Source: Mesobacillus subterraneus (GTDB lineage: Bacteria > Bacillota > Bacilli > Bacillales > Cytobacillaceae). Taken from it: a DNA stretch of 64,000 nt. A program made the translations under genes and the position numbers. Below the pieces are notes generated by a model that saw only the letters and a program-made list of their open reading frames with translations, searched no databases and was not told where the DNA came from. This document shows positions 44,121 through 52,611 of the stretch, piece by piece (positions within the stretch are counted from its first letter, which is position 1; every line of letters begins with the position of its first letter). The DNA lies in the NCBI RefSeq assembly GCF_023715485.1, contig NZ_JAMBOF010000001.1, forward strand, positions 62,001 through 126,000, read 5' to 3'.

Positions 44121-44273
44121 GCGTTTCAAAAAAACAGTGCATACCTGAGGAATCGGTTTCCTTTGTTTTTTAGATGCACATTTCTGGGAAATCTTTATAA
44201 AAAAAGATATCCTAAAGGCGAAAATGTTTTAAATCTTTTGATAAGTTAATAATGAGATTGAGGAGGGATCGTT

Positions 44274-45653
44274 TTGTCAGATTATCGAATTGAAAAGGAT
44301 ACTATAGGAGAAATCAAGGTGCCCTCGGATAAATACTGGGGGGCACAAACCCAGAGGAGCAAGGAGAATTTCAGAATCGGCACTGAAAAAATGCCAATTG
44401 AAGTTATTTATGCTTTTGCAGAAATAAAGAAGGCCGCAGCCAGGGTGAACACAGCTTCAGGAAAATTATCTGAGACAAAAGCGAAAGCAATCGAGGCTGC
44501 ATGCGACGAAATTCTTGATGGGCTATTCGATACACATTTCCCATTAGTTGTCTGGCAGACAGGAAGCGGGACTCAATCAAATATGAATGTTAATGAGGTA
44601 GTAGCTAGAAGGGCGAATGAACTGCTTGCAGAGCAAGGTTTAGATGAAAAGGTCCATCCGAATGATGATGTAAACATGTCCCAGAGCTCAAACGACACAT
44701 TCCCAACCGCGATGCATATCGCAGCTTTTAGAAAAGTGACAGGAGAAGTCCTGCCTGCACTCGAACTATTCAAGGAAACACTTAAGAAAAAAGAACATGA
44801 ATTTAACGATATCATTAAAATTGGCCGAACCCATCTTCAGGATGCAACGCCATTGACACTGGGTCAGGAAATCAGCGGCTGGAGAGCGATGCTCGAGAAA
44901 AATGAACGGATGATTTCTGATGGGCTTAAATATGCTCAGGATTTAGCAATCGGCGGAACAGCTGTAGGTACAGGAATTAATGCATCAAAAAACTTTGGCG
45001 TCCAAATGGCAAAGCAGCTGTCTGAACAAACGGGTGGAACATTCCATTCCGCCCCTAATAAGTTCCAGGCGTTGACCTCGCATGATGAAATCGTGTTCCT
45101 TCATGGAGCTCTTAAAGCACTCGCTGCAGATATAATGAAGATCGCCAATGACGTACGCTGGCTGGCAAGCGGCCCAAGGAGCGGCATCGGGGAACTCTCG
45201 ATTCCTGCAAACGAGCCGGGAAGTTCAATAATGCCAGGGAAAGTCAATCCAACACAGAGTGAAGCGCTGACAATGGTTGCGACCCAGGTGTTCGGAAATG
45301 ATGCAACTATTGGATTTGCGGCAAGCCAGGGGAATTTCGAATTAAATGTATTTAAACCAGTAATCATTTATAATTTCCTGCAAAGCGCGAGGATTTTAGC
45401 GGACGGAATGAGATCATTCAACGATAACTGCGCTGTCGGGATTGAGGCAAATCACGAAGTCATCTCTGGTCATGTTGAGCGTTCATTAATGCTTGTTACC
45501 GCACTGAATCCGCATATCGGCTACGAAAAGGCAGCACAAATAGCCAAGCTTGCCTTCAAAGAAAACTCGACTTTGAAAGAAGCGGCGATTCAAACTGGCT
45601 ATTTAACTTCAGAGCAATACGACGAATGGGTAAAGCCTGAAAAAATGATATAG
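44274..45653 (+). CDS. fumC: class II fumarate hydratase
   Basis: Converts fumarate to malate in the TCA cycle, iron-independent, cytosolic homotetramer. 459 residues. Motifs: [29 protein letters not shown] and the signature [13 protein letters not shown]. The Bacillus enzyme is often called CitG. TTG start with GAGGAGGGATCG upstream; the protein begins [16 protein letters not shown], normal for the family. Confidence 0.96.
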   Translation: MSDYRIEKDTIGEIKVPSDKYWGAQTQRSKENFRIGTEKMPIEVIYAFAEIKKAAARVNTASGKLSETKAKAIEAACDEILDGLFDTHFPLVVWQTGSGTQSNMNVNEVVARRANELLAEQGLDEKVHPNDDVNMSQSSNDTFPTAMHIAAFRKVTGEVLPALELFKETLKKKEHEFNDIIKIGRTHLQDATPLTLGQEISGWRAMLEKNERMISDGLKYAQDLAIGGTAVGTGINASKNFGVQMAKQLSEQTGGTFHSAPNKFQALTSHDEIVFLHGALKALAADIMKIANDVRWLASGPRSGIGELSIPANEPGSSIMPGKVNPTQSEALTMVATQVFGNDATIGFAASQGNFELNVFKPVIIYNFLQSARILADGMRSFNDNCAVGIEANHEVISGHVERSLMLVTALNPHIGYEKAAQIAKLAFKENSTLKEAAIQTGYLTSEQYDEWVKPEKMI

Positions 45654-45668
45654 CCCTGCGACAAATTA

Positions 45669-45695
45669 AAAGGCCCCCTATTGAAAGGGGGCCTA
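45669..45695 (-). terminator. Terminator after the SASP gene
   Basis: Stem AGGCCCCCT / AGGGGGCCT with TTTTAATTT on the minus strand; little T tract on the + strand, so it mainly serves the SASP gene. Confidence 0.8.
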
Positions 45696-45724
45696 AGCCA
45701 TTCTATTTTATTGTTTACTGCAAT

Positions 45725-45928
45725 TTAGCGCTGGAAACCGCCAAGTTGTTGCTCAGCCATTTGCACAAGACGCTTAGTGATTTCTCCACCAACAGATCCG
45801 TTAGCACGAGAAGTTGTTTCTCCACCAAGCTGTACACCAAATTCTGTTGCGATTTCGTACTTCATTTGATCAAGAGCTTGTTGAACACCAGGAACTAATA
45901 ATTGATTAGAGTTGTTACTGCTAGCCAT
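45725..45928 (-). CDS. alpha/beta-type small acid-soluble spore protein
   Basis: Forespore DNA-binding protein, 67 residues, protecting spore DNA and supplying amino acids on germination. Family blocks: [41 protein letters not shown] (germination-protease site around EIATEFG) and [18 protein letters not shown] 45928 follows AAAGGAGGAAATATTA. Close to SspA/SspB; B. subtilis sspB lies near bmrCD and yhe genes, which fits. A sigma-G promoter and an unusual leader lie upstream. Confidence 0.96.
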   Translation of the reverse strand: MASSNNSNQLLVPGVQQALDQMKYEIATEFGVQLGGETTSRANGSVGGEITKRLVQMAEQQLGGFQR

Positions 45929-45963
45929 TAATATTTCCTCCTTTGTGTTTTTCATAGTTGTTT

Positions 45964-46021
45964 TGGGTTAGTTTGGAATTGAACCAATCATGGCTGCTGC
46001 CATGCCGCCTGGTTTAACCCA
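45964..46021 (-). ncRNA. tRNA-like element 1 in the SASP leader
   Basis: 58 nt on the minus strand. Outer 7-bp stem TGGGTTA / TAACCCA, a T-arm-like hairpin TTGG-TTCAATT-CCAA (loop TTCAATT, like a T-loop), and a hairpin CATGGC-AGCA-GCCATG. D- and anticodon-type arms are reduced. Confidence 0.45.
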
Positions 46022-46041
46022 TGATGATAGAATTTTTTGGC

Positions 46042-46099
46042 TGGGCTAGCCGGAATTGCACCGGCGCGCACGATTTGCTGCCTTCTAAGGCTTAACCCA
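46042..46099 (-). ncRNA. tRNA-like element 2 in the SASP leader
   Basis: 58 nt on the minus strand. Outer stem TGGGTTA / TAGCCCA (one G-U), then hairpins GCCT-TAGA-AGGC, GCA-AATCG-TGC, and a T-arm-like GCCGG-TGCAATT-CCGGC directly abutting the outer stem. This is a cloverleaf in outline, without a recognisable anticodon or CCA. Confidence 0.5.
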
Positions 46100-46157
46100 A
46101 TATTTTTGCACCTTGTTTGTTGCTGCGTTGTTGTTTTGTTGCTGTTTTATTAATAAC

Positions 46158-46186
46158 TAGTATGTTTTGTTTGAAAAAGTTTATGC
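46158..46186 (-). promoter_or_regulatory. Sigma-G promoter of the SASP gene
   Basis: On the minus strand GCATA (46186-46182), 17 bases, CATACTA (46164-46158); agrees with the forespore sigma-G consensus. Transcription would begin near 46150 and cross both tRNA-like elements. Confidence 0.72.
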
Positions 46187-46290
46187 GCTGCAAATTACAG
46201 GTAATTAATACCAAAAGAAACATGCTACATATCTGTTTTTAAACAACACAAACTACTATTATTAGCAGAAGGCAGAAAGGACTGAAGAAA

Positions 46291-46533
46291 ATGGGAATGT
46301 GTCCGCTTTGCAACGGATTCAGCACGATTGCTCCAGCCTGTCCAAATTGCAGCGGCAGTATGGAGAATAAGGGCAGAGAAGCAGATTTTTATGATGATTA
46401 CAGCCCCTATATGCCGATTGACCAGTTGAAGCTCGAGGATGGCTATCCTGCAGATTTAGCGAATGAGGAGTGCCCGCATCTTTTTAATTGCCCGGACTGC
46501 GGAGCCAGTAAGGTGTATTTAATTAAGGAATAA
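46291..46533 (+). CDS. zinc-ribbon protein, 80 residues
   Basis: Small acidic protein with four Cys-rich knuckles: CPLC, CPNC, a lone Cys/His pair (ECPHLF) and CPDC, suggesting one or two structural zinc sites. No helix-turn-helix or enzyme motif. AAAGGACTGAAG precedes the ATG. Divergent from the SASP gene, convergent with msmX. Not recognised. Confidence 0.75.
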   Translation: MGMCPLCNGFSTIAPACPNCSGSMENKGREADFYDDYSPYMPIDQLKLEDGYPADLANEECPHLFNCPDCGASKVYLIKE

Positions 46534-46569
46534 GGTCGATCTGATTTGCAGACTTAATTTTTAAACGCA

Positions 46570-46608
46570 AAAAAAGCAACCCCGGCACAAGCTAAGGTTG
46601 CTTTTCTA
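46570..46608. terminator. Bidirectional terminator between zinc-ribbon gene and msmX
   Basis: Stem AAAAGCAACC / GGTTGCTTTT; T-rich on both strands, strongest on the minus strand. Confidence 0.85.
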
Positions 46609-46613
46609 TAATC

Positions 46614-46640
46614 GCTATTATGGCTATTATGGCTATTATG
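46614..46640. repeat. Three 9-bp repeats at the msmX stop
   Basis: GCTATTATG three times in tandem; the msmX stop codon lies in the third copy. Confidence 0.85.
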
Positions 46641-47736
46641 GACGGATTCTCATTTCTGTTTCTGCATCAAAGAAGTGGACTTTGTTCATGTCAAATGCAA
46701 GTTCAATTACCTGACCTGGAGTAACATCAGTGCGAGAGTCAACACGTGCCACGAAGTCCTGGCCTTCGAATTGAGAGTAAATCATCGTTTCAGCACCGGT
46801 AAGCTCTGACACTTCTACAGTTGCTTTTACAGTCGCACCTTGTGAAGCATCGATGAATACTGGCTCGTCGTGAAGGTCTTCAGGTCTTACGCCAAGGATG
46901 ATGTCTTTACCTACATAACCTTGTGCGCGAAGGACTTTCATTTTTCCTTCAGGAATAGCGATTGAAGAATTGTTGTTTGTGAATTTGCCTTCTTCAAGTT
47001 TTCCAGTGAAGAAGTTCATGGAAGGTGAGCCGATGAAGCCGCCCACGAAGACGTTTTCTGGATTTTCATATACTTCCTTTGGAGCTCCAACCTGTTGGAT
47101 GATACCATCCTTCATGACTACAAGGCGGGTCGCCATTGTCATCGCTTCAGTCTGGTCATGCGTTACATAAATAGTTGTTGTATCCAGACGACGGTGAAGC
47201 TTTGCGATTTCAGCACGCATCTGTACACGAAGCTTGGCGTCAAGGTTGGATAATGGTTCATCCATCAAGAATACCTTAGCGTCACGGACAATTGCACGTC
47301 CCAAAGCAACACGCTGGCGCTGACCGCCAGATAGAGCCTTTGGCTTGCGGTCCAAGTAAGGTTCAAGACCTAGGATCTTGGCAGCTTCTTGAACGCGGCG
47401 ATCGATTTCATCCTTAGGGAATTTGCGAAGCTTCAATCCAAATGCCATGTTATCGTAAACTGTCATATGCGGATAAAGTGCATAGTTCTGGAAAACCATC
47501 GCAATATCACGGTCTTTTGGAGGAACGTCGTTAACGCGCTTTCCATCGATGTAGAAATCGCCTTTAGAGATTTCTTCAAGGCCGGCGATCATACGAAGTG
47601 TAGTAGATTTTCCGCAGCCAGATGGGCCAACAAATACGATGAATTCTTTATCCTGGATATGAAGGTTGAAATCCTCTACTGCTGTTACTTTATTGTCATA
47701 AATTTTATAAATATTGTCTAATTTTAACTCGGCCAT
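46636..47736 (-). CDS. msmX: multi-sugar ABC transporter ATPase MsmX
   Basis: Shared ATPase of carbohydrate ABC importers, 366 residues (B. subtilis MsmX 365). The ATPase domain has GPSGCGKSTTLRMIAGLE, LSGGQRQRVALGRA and VFLMDEPLSNLDAKLR; the C-terminal third is the MalK/UgpC TOBE regulatory domain (ILGVRPEDLHDEP). GGGAGGCTTAAAAAA precedes the ATG. It stands alone, as expected for a common energy subunit serving several permeases. Confidence 0.94.
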   Translation of the reverse strand: MAELKLDNIYKIYDNKVTAVEDFNLHIQDKEFIVFVGPSGCGKSTTLRMIAGLEEISKGDFYIDGKRVNDVPPKDRDIAMVFQNYALYPHMTVYDNMAFGLKLRKFPKDEIDRRVQEAAKILGLEPYLDRKPKALSGGQRQRVALGRAIVRDAKVFLMDEPLSNLDAKLRVQMRAEIAKLHRRLDTTTIYVTHDQTEAMTMATRLVVMKDGIIQQVGAPKEVYENPENVFVGGFIGSPSMNFFTGKLEEGKFTNNNSSIAIPEGKMKVLRAQGYVGKDIILGVRPEDLHDEPVFIDASQGATVKATVEVSELTGAETMIYSQFEGQDFVARVDSRTDVTPGQVIELAFDMNKVHFFDAETEMRIRP

Positions 47737-47937
47737 TTTTTTAAGCCTCCCTGAATGTTTGTCTACAAAAACAGTTTACCGGAAAGCAATGGATTTAATC
47801 ATCGGCAGGATGCACAAAAAAATGTAAGCCCTTTTATGCAAGTTGTTCAATCGGCGGATTGGCTTTATGTGAGTTGTTCCGAAATGTTATGTGCAGATAG
47901 CCAAATATCCACTGCTTTTATAAAAGTGTTACTAAGA

Positions 47938-48837
47938 TTACCTCATCTCTTCATACAGGCATGCAAGATACACCATTACCGCTGTATCAAAGTCTTTTAA
48001 ATGAATGCCTGTCTTTTCCATGAACTTGTCCAGCCGATATTGCAGCGTATTCCGATGGACGTAAAGCTTTTTGGCGGCAAGGGAGGCATTGGAATTGTTT
48101 TCAAGGAATATCTTGATGGTCGCCATCAATTCCTTATCTTCTTTGAAGGCTTCAAGGACAGATGACGTGAGAATATCCTTAAGTTGGGCAGGAAGACTTG
48201 TAGCTAAAACGACTGGGAAAGTTTTTTCGAATGTATATACATTACTGCGCGTTGGATGTTTCACTGCTTGCTGGAACATCTGTCTTTCTTTGTTAAAAAA
48301 CTCAGGCAGCTGTGGAGTTATTTTTTGAAACTTACCCATATAAAAGGTCATTTTAGTATAAAAGTCACTTTCGAAAGTGGAAGAAATGGACTCCAGTTCC
48401 TCAGCAGTTTCTGATACTTCCTTTCTTTCTTCAACGAGCAGTCCATATGAATCTTTCAGCCAAATGACTGTATGGTCTGGGAAAAAACCTTGCAATGCTT
48501 CCGTCATTTCCTCAGGTTCAACTTCTTTTGCATGAAGCTGGAACTGGATGAACCGGACTTCATCACAATCTACGTCAGGTACGTCGCCTTCATGAAACAG
48601 GAATTGGTTCCAGGCTCTGGCTATGCCTGATATAGTGGATGTAGTTTCCTGTTCGACAAAATGAAACAAAGCTTTTAAAAGTTCAAGCTGGCTATCAGAT
48701 AAACTATGTTTTGGAATGCCTGCCCACAATGGGATTTCCGGGTTCTCCTGGAACCAATAATATGCTGAAGCAGCAGCAGTGGGAGCAAATTCCTGCGTGA
48801 CAGAACCAGGATAATAAGCTAATATTTTATTAATCAT
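47938..48837 (-). CDS. PucR/CdaR-type transcriptional regulator
   Basis: Regulator of 299 residues. The C-terminus TIKIFLENNSNASLAAKKLYVHRNTLQYRLDKFMEKTG is the PucR-type helix-turn-helix. The N-terminal 230 residues carry no domain I can name; they are probably a ligand-sensing region. ATG 48837 follows GAGGATACTTAT. A longer in-frame reading to 48921 lacks a site. It is upstream of msmX in the same direction, 200 bp away, so control of msmX is possible but unshown. Confidence 0.8.
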   Translation of the reverse strand: MINKILAYYPGSVTQEFAPTAAASAYYWFQENPEIPLWAGIPKHSLSDSQLELLKALFHFVEQETTSTISGIARAWNQFLFHEGDVPDVDCDEVRFIQFQLHAKEVEPEEMTEALQGFFPDHTVIWLKDSYGLLVEERKEVSETAEELESISSTFESDFYTKMTFYMGKFQKITPQLPEFFNKERQMFQQAVKHPTRSNVYTFEKTFPVVLATSLPAQLKDILTSSVLEAFKEDKELMATIKIFLENNSNASLAAKKLYVHRNTLQYRLDKFMEKTGIHLKDFDTAVMVYLACLYEEMR

Positions 48838-48971
48838 ATAAGTATCCTCAGATTTAATTTGATAAAAGCTGACATATCTTTTATTATAACAGGTGTAGCT
48901 CATAATTGTTAAATCGCCCAAGGGCTATTACTGGTAGAAAAAAGGAAAAAATATTGGTATAATAGATACAA

Positions 48972-48985
48972 TACGGGGTACCGTA
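48972..48985. promoter_or_regulatory. CsoR/CstR-type operator
   Basis: TACGGGGTACCGTA, a 5-bp inverted repeat around GGTA, 20 bp before the repressor gene. Similar GGGGTA-centred sites serve CsoR and CstR proteins. Confidence 0.5.
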
Positions 48986-49005
48986 AGAGGAAGAGGTGTA
49001 GGGAA

Positions 49006-49266
49006 ATGGAATACACAGCAGAAATGAAAAATCGTTTGAAGCGGTTAGAGGGCCAAGTTCGTGGTGTCATCCGCATGATGGAGGAAGAAAACCATTGCAA
49101 GGATGTTGTTACCCAGTTGTCGGCAGTCCGCTCTGCAGTTGACCGTGCAATTGGTTTCATTGTGGCAAAGAATCTTGAATCATGTATCACAGAGGCAGCC
49201 CAAGAAGGCAAAGACGCCGATGAAGCTATAAAAGAAGCGGTAAACATGATCGTAAAAAGCAGATAA
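49006..49266 (+). CDS. CsoR/RcnR-family repressor, CstR-like
   Basis: All-helical DUF156 repressor, 86 residues. RLKRLEGQVRGVIRMMEEE is the DNA-binding helix; Cys in NHCKDVV and LESCI are the two ligand cysteines. Copper-sensing CsoR has His four residues before the second Cys; here that position is Asn (KNLESC), which is the pattern of persulfide sensors such as CstR or of other non-copper members. No sulfur or copper genes adjoin. AGAGGTGTAGGG precedes the ATG. Confidence 0.88.
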   Translation: MEYTAEMKNRLKRLEGQVRGVIRMMEEENHCKDVVTQLSAVRSAVDRAIGFIVAKNLESCITEAAQEGKDADEAIKEAVNMIVKSR

Positions 49267-49296
49267 GACACCATAAGATTTGGTGTCTTTTTTTTG
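49265..49296 (+). terminator. csoR-like gene terminator
   Basis: Stem AAGACACCA / TGGTGTCTT, 7-base loop and T6. Confidence 0.9.
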
Positions 49297-49305
49297 GCTC
49301 GAAAT

Positions 49306-49491
49306 TTATTTATTTGGCGGATCTTCAGGATAAAAGTCACGGCTTTCCTCAATATTCGGTGTACTGTCAATTCTGTGTACAGTACCGCCTGCCATACCTT
49401 CATTGATCATACGGTCAACATCCACATACACCTTGTCCCGCCCTTCGTGCTGCAGGTCTTCAGCGAATTGTTTTTCATGTTTTTCTTTCAT
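49306..49491 (-). CDS. Conserved small protein, 61 residues
   Basis: Charged soluble protein; KVYVDVDRMINEGMAGGTVHRI resembles a short beta-hairpin family common in Bacillus, not named here. AAGGAGAACC precedes ATG 49491. Convergent with the csoR-like gene. Confidence 0.65.
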   Translation of the reverse strand: MKEKHEKQFAEDLQHEGRDKVYVDVDRMINEGMAGGTVHRIDSTPNIEESRDFYPEDPPNK

Positions 49492-49565
49492 GATGAGGTT
49501 CTCCTTCCAGGCGTTTATGCTTAGAATTCCGGAAAAGGAGAATAAACATACATATGATTCAATAC

Positions 49566-49778
49566 TTATTTATCGTAAACGTGAAATAGCATGAGTTCAT
49601 GGATTTGTGCTTTTAATTGTTCGATATACTCCGCTGATGGATGGTCTGATGTCCAATCAATATCTCCATTTTGATGATAGATCCCTGCATATTTCAATTT
49701 CTTAAAGTAAAATGAAAAATGCCACCCAGGCATATCTTTATTTTCGAATAATGGCTTGTACTGAAAATGAGTAATCAA
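49566..49778 (-). CDS. yheE: YheE-like DUF5342 protein
   Basis: Protein of 70 residues. FQYKPLFENKDMPGWHFSFYF, YAGIYHQNGDIDW and IHELMLFHVYD are as I recall YheE of B. subtilis. The start is TTG 49778, seven bases after AGGAGG. It lies downstream of the YheC/YheD cluster as in B. subtilis. Function unknown. Confidence 0.82.
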   Translation of the reverse strand: MITHFQYKPLFENKDMPGWHFSFYFKKLKYAGIYHQNGDIDWTSDHPSAEYIEQLKAQIHELMLFHVYDK

Positions 49779-50009
49779 TATGCTTCCTCCTGATTAATAC
49801 TTATATTTTCTATTATATAATACATGAGGCAGCCAGGAGACTGCTAAACTTTGATGCTTTCTCAAACAAAGTTAAAATCGCCTCTGATTTTTACGAGTCA
49901 TATGGCAAAGTGGGTTAAGGAGTAACAAGAAAAGAACCACACAACTTATCTGAATGCGCGAAAGAGGTTATGTACCAAAGCAACAATCAATGCAAAAACA
50001 GCCTAACCT

Positions 50010-50038
50010 AAATAAAGCGCCGCGATGAAAAGCGGCGC
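50010..50038 (-). terminator. YheC/YheD cluster terminator
   Basis: Stem GCGCCGC / GCGGCGC with an 8-base loop, then TTTATTT on the minus strand. Confidence 0.85.
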
Positions 50039-50059
50039 ATGTAATGATGGAGACATTCA

Positions 50060-51247
50060 CTATTTAAACCCTGCTTTTCTGAAAAATAAATCACACAGTG
50101 CAGATATGCGTTTTTCTTCGATATGGGGCTCATCGAAGCTCATTGGCTTGGAATTCACTTCATAAATTACATATTCTCCACTATCAGATATTCCAGCATC
50201 AATGGAGAATTCTCCAAAGTAGCCTAATTCCTCTGTAAGCAATTTTCCTATTTCTTTGACAGTATAGGCAAAGAATTGATCGTGTTGCTCGTTCTTTATC
50301 TGAACATAAGGCAGCATTACTCCGCCATTTGGAAGGTGGGTGGTCAGGTCCTGCTTTTGCGACTGGCGGATGCCAATTCCGGTTACTTCATAGCCATTGC
50401 GACCGTCGTGAGCATGTACCCTGAAATCGAACCTCTTTCCGTCAATAGCTTCTGGAATGATTTCCTTCTGGGCAATGTACTCATGCTTCAACAGCTGCCT
50501 GGACTTCACTTTCCAGAATTCTTTCATGCTCGGATAAACATGGTGGTGGGAATGGCTGAAAAATTCGATATGTCCATCCTTTTCCCGGAGGCGGAAGATG
50601 CCGATTCCTTTAGAGGAAGAAGCCGGCTTCAAGTAAATGCCGCGGTGTTCTTCAAGGAAAGTTGCTAATTGGATCATCGACTTCACCGCTATGCTTTCAG
50701 GCATTAGTTTCCGCAATGATGAATGCCTCGTGAAAAGGGAATACAATTTGTTTTTATTAATAAACGCAGGATTGAAAAAAGGGATTCCCAATGCGGACAA
50801 AAATTTCACTGCATCGTTAAAAGCGGGCAGCTGCTCTGCTTTGCGGAAAGGTACACGGTTAAAAACAAGATGGGGCAGCGGCGTCTTTATTGGAATCCAT
50901 TTTTGCGCATCAGGCAAATAGGCAACTCCTGTGAGGCCATCCTTCACGAGTGTTTCTGGAGGGAATACAACAACGATTCCATCCCGGTTCAACGCCTCGG
51001 CCTGAAGTGCTTGAAACAGTGGGCCATTGCCTGCCAGGGCCATCTTTTTACTCATTGAAGTCATGATGCCAATCAAGGGGCCGGTGTTTCCACTTTTTGT
51101 TTTCATCATGAACCGGTGGCTGTTTTCTGGCAGGGAGGAAGCCGATGCTGCAGGCATGCTGATTTTATTAAAGCCAAAGCTGATGTCTTCCTCAGCTTTG
51201 GCTTCATGTGTCCATTCTTTTGCATCAGTATTGTACCGGAGAATCAT
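50060..51247 (-). CDS. YheC/YheD-family spore coat-associated ATP-grasp protein (fourth in cluster)
   Basis: 395 residues. Shares with its neighbours ISMPAASASSLPENSHRFMM-like N-terminal block, the ATP-grasp core (IYLKPASSSKGIGIFRL, KRFDFRVHAHDGRNGYEVTG, GEFSIDAGISDSGEYVIYEVNSKP). ATP-grasp enzymes make amide or ester bonds; the substrate in coat assembly is not known. It starts within the yheD stop (ATGA) with GAGG upstream. Third paralogue beyond B. subtilis yheC/yheD. Confidence 0.85.
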   Translation of the reverse strand: MILRYNTDAKEWTHEAKAEEDISFGFNKISMPAASASSLPENSHRFMMKTKSGNTGPLIGIMTSMSKKMALAGNGPLFQALQAEALNRDGIVVVFPPETLVKDGLTGVAYLPDAQKWIPIKTPLPHLVFNRVPFRKAEQLPAFNDAVKFLSALGIPFFNPAFINKNKLYSLFTRHSSLRKLMPESIAVKSMIQLATFLEEHRGIYLKPASSSKGIGIFRLREKDGHIEFFSHSHHHVYPSMKEFWKVKSRQLLKHEYIAQKEIIPEAIDGKRFDFRVHAHDGRNGYEVTGIGIRQSQKQDLTTHLPNGGVMLPYVQIKNEQHDQFFAYTVKEIGKLLTEELGYFGEFSIDAGISDSGEYVIYEVNSKPMSFDEPHIEEKRISALCDLFFRKAGFK

Positions 51248-52611
51248 TTGAAGATATCCTCAGGTGCCGTTATAGCTTTTTCAGCTAAAAAGATGCCGAA
51301 TGAAAGAGACAGCTTGCGCGTGAGCAAATCGAAGTTCTTCAGCTTAGGATGCTTGAAAATCGATCTGCCAGGTTTGGAATTTGCCTCAAAAAGCCATACT
51401 CTGCCGGTTTTATCAATGCCCAGGTCAAAGCCAATCTCCCCGATGATTCCTTCCATGTTTTTTTCCAATATTGAACTAAGCAGCAGTGATACGTCAGATA
51501 ATTTTTTTTCATACATATCTCGTTCTTGTTTATCCTCAAATAATTCATCCAGTGATTTTACGACACCGCCATTGTTAACATGGGTCGTGACGCTTCCTTG
51601 GCCGGCAATCTTTGCAGCGATGGCCGCCACCTGCCACTGACCGTATTCATCTTTATTTGTATGCACGCGGAAATCGATCAGCCTTTTTTCAGATCTCAGC
51701 AGGCTGATTCCTTGCTGGACGATCATGTGCGCAAGATTACGCTTATGAAAAATCTTCCTCATCAGTTTTTCAAGACTGTCAAATTTCGTCAATTTATTTA
51801 TGCCATCCTGATCGCGATAACGGCAATAATAGTCGCCTTTATGCTTATCAAACAGGATTTGGTGGATTCCAAGACCGAGGCTGCCATTTGCCGGCTTTAC
51901 ATAAATGTTTCCATAGTTTGAAAGCATCCTTTCAATGACGGAAAAAGATGAAAATTGATGGGTTTCAGGCAAGTATTCGGCGGCACGTTCATCCTGCTGC
52001 AGCCGTTCGAAAACGTCCAGCTTGCTGAAGAATCCAGGGTTATACCAGGGAATCAGATAATCTGTCTGCATCCTCGATTTCAGGCTAAGGAGCTCTGACT
52101 TCCGTTCTGTCCGCCTGTTCGGCAGCCGGTCATATACAACATTCGGGAATGGGACATCCATCGTATTCCAGCCATCATCCACAAAGAAGTATCCTCTGAT
52201 CAAGCCGGTATCCCAATCAATATGTTCTTCGCCAAAAACAAAAGGAATGGCGCCGACCATTTTGTTGACTGAAAGAAGCTTGGCAAAAAACATCGACCTT
52301 TCACCGATAGGCCTTAAAGGATACGGAGTAAAACCTGATGTAAGGATACCGATCAAGGGCCCAATGAATAGCGTTTGCTGGTCGGTAAATACATGGAGCG
52401 AACCCGACAGGTTTGGCATCGATAATTCCTTTTGCACATCATCGCTCAGAACGATCACTTTGCGGCCTTTAGGGTGAGGAGCGCACGTAACATCAATCAC
52501 CTTATTTCCGAACGCGATTTTGCTGATGTCCTTGCCATTTGGAAGATCATCAGGAATAAAAACGATTTGCTTGGAGTGGTGGATGATTTCGATCGGATAT
52601 CTTTTTCTCAT
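51244..52611 (-). CDS. yheD: YheD, spore coat-associated ATP-grasp protein
   Basis: 455 residues (B. subtilis YheD 453). An extra N-terminal beta-rich domain (residues 1-110; VIVLSDDVQKELSMPNLSG) precedes the ATP-grasp part: PFPNVVYDRLPNRRTE, NIYVKPANGSLGLGI, RLIDFRVHTNKDEYGQW, GEIGFDLGIDKTGRVWLFEANSKPG. In B. subtilis YheD makes rings around the forespore under sigma-E. Four-base overlaps with both neighbours show a tight operon. Confidence 0.88.
   Translation of the reverse strand: MRKRYPIEIIHHSKQIVFIPDDLPNGKDISKIAFGNKVIDVTCAPHPKGRKVIVLSDDVQKELSMPNLSGSLHVFTDQQTLFIGPLIGILTSGFTPYPLRPIGERSMFFAKLLSVNKMVGAIPFVFGEEHIDWDTGLIRGYFFVDDGWNTMDVPFPNVVYDRLPNRRTERKSELLSLKSRMQTDYLIPWYNPGFFSKLDVFERLQQDERAAEYLPETHQFSSFSVIERMLSNYGNIYVKPANGSLGLGIHQILFDKHKGDYYCRYRDQDGINKLTKFDSLEKLMRKIFHKRNLAHMIVQQGISLLRSEKRLIDFRVHTNKDEYGQWQVAAIAAKIAGQGSVTTHVNNGGVVKSLDELFEDKQERDMYEKKLSDVSLLLSSILEKNMEGIIGEIGFDLGIDKTGRVWLFEANSKPGRSIFKHPKLKNFDLLTRKLSLSFGIFLAEKAITAPEDIFK

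Noticed and set aside
45964-46099. Ordinary tRNA genes
   Set aside because: Each element is 58 nt, with no readable anticodon loop and no CCA end; called tRNA-like only.
48909-49403. 164-codon minus-strand frame over the csoR-like gene
   Set aside because: Runs antisense to a clear gene and has no site.
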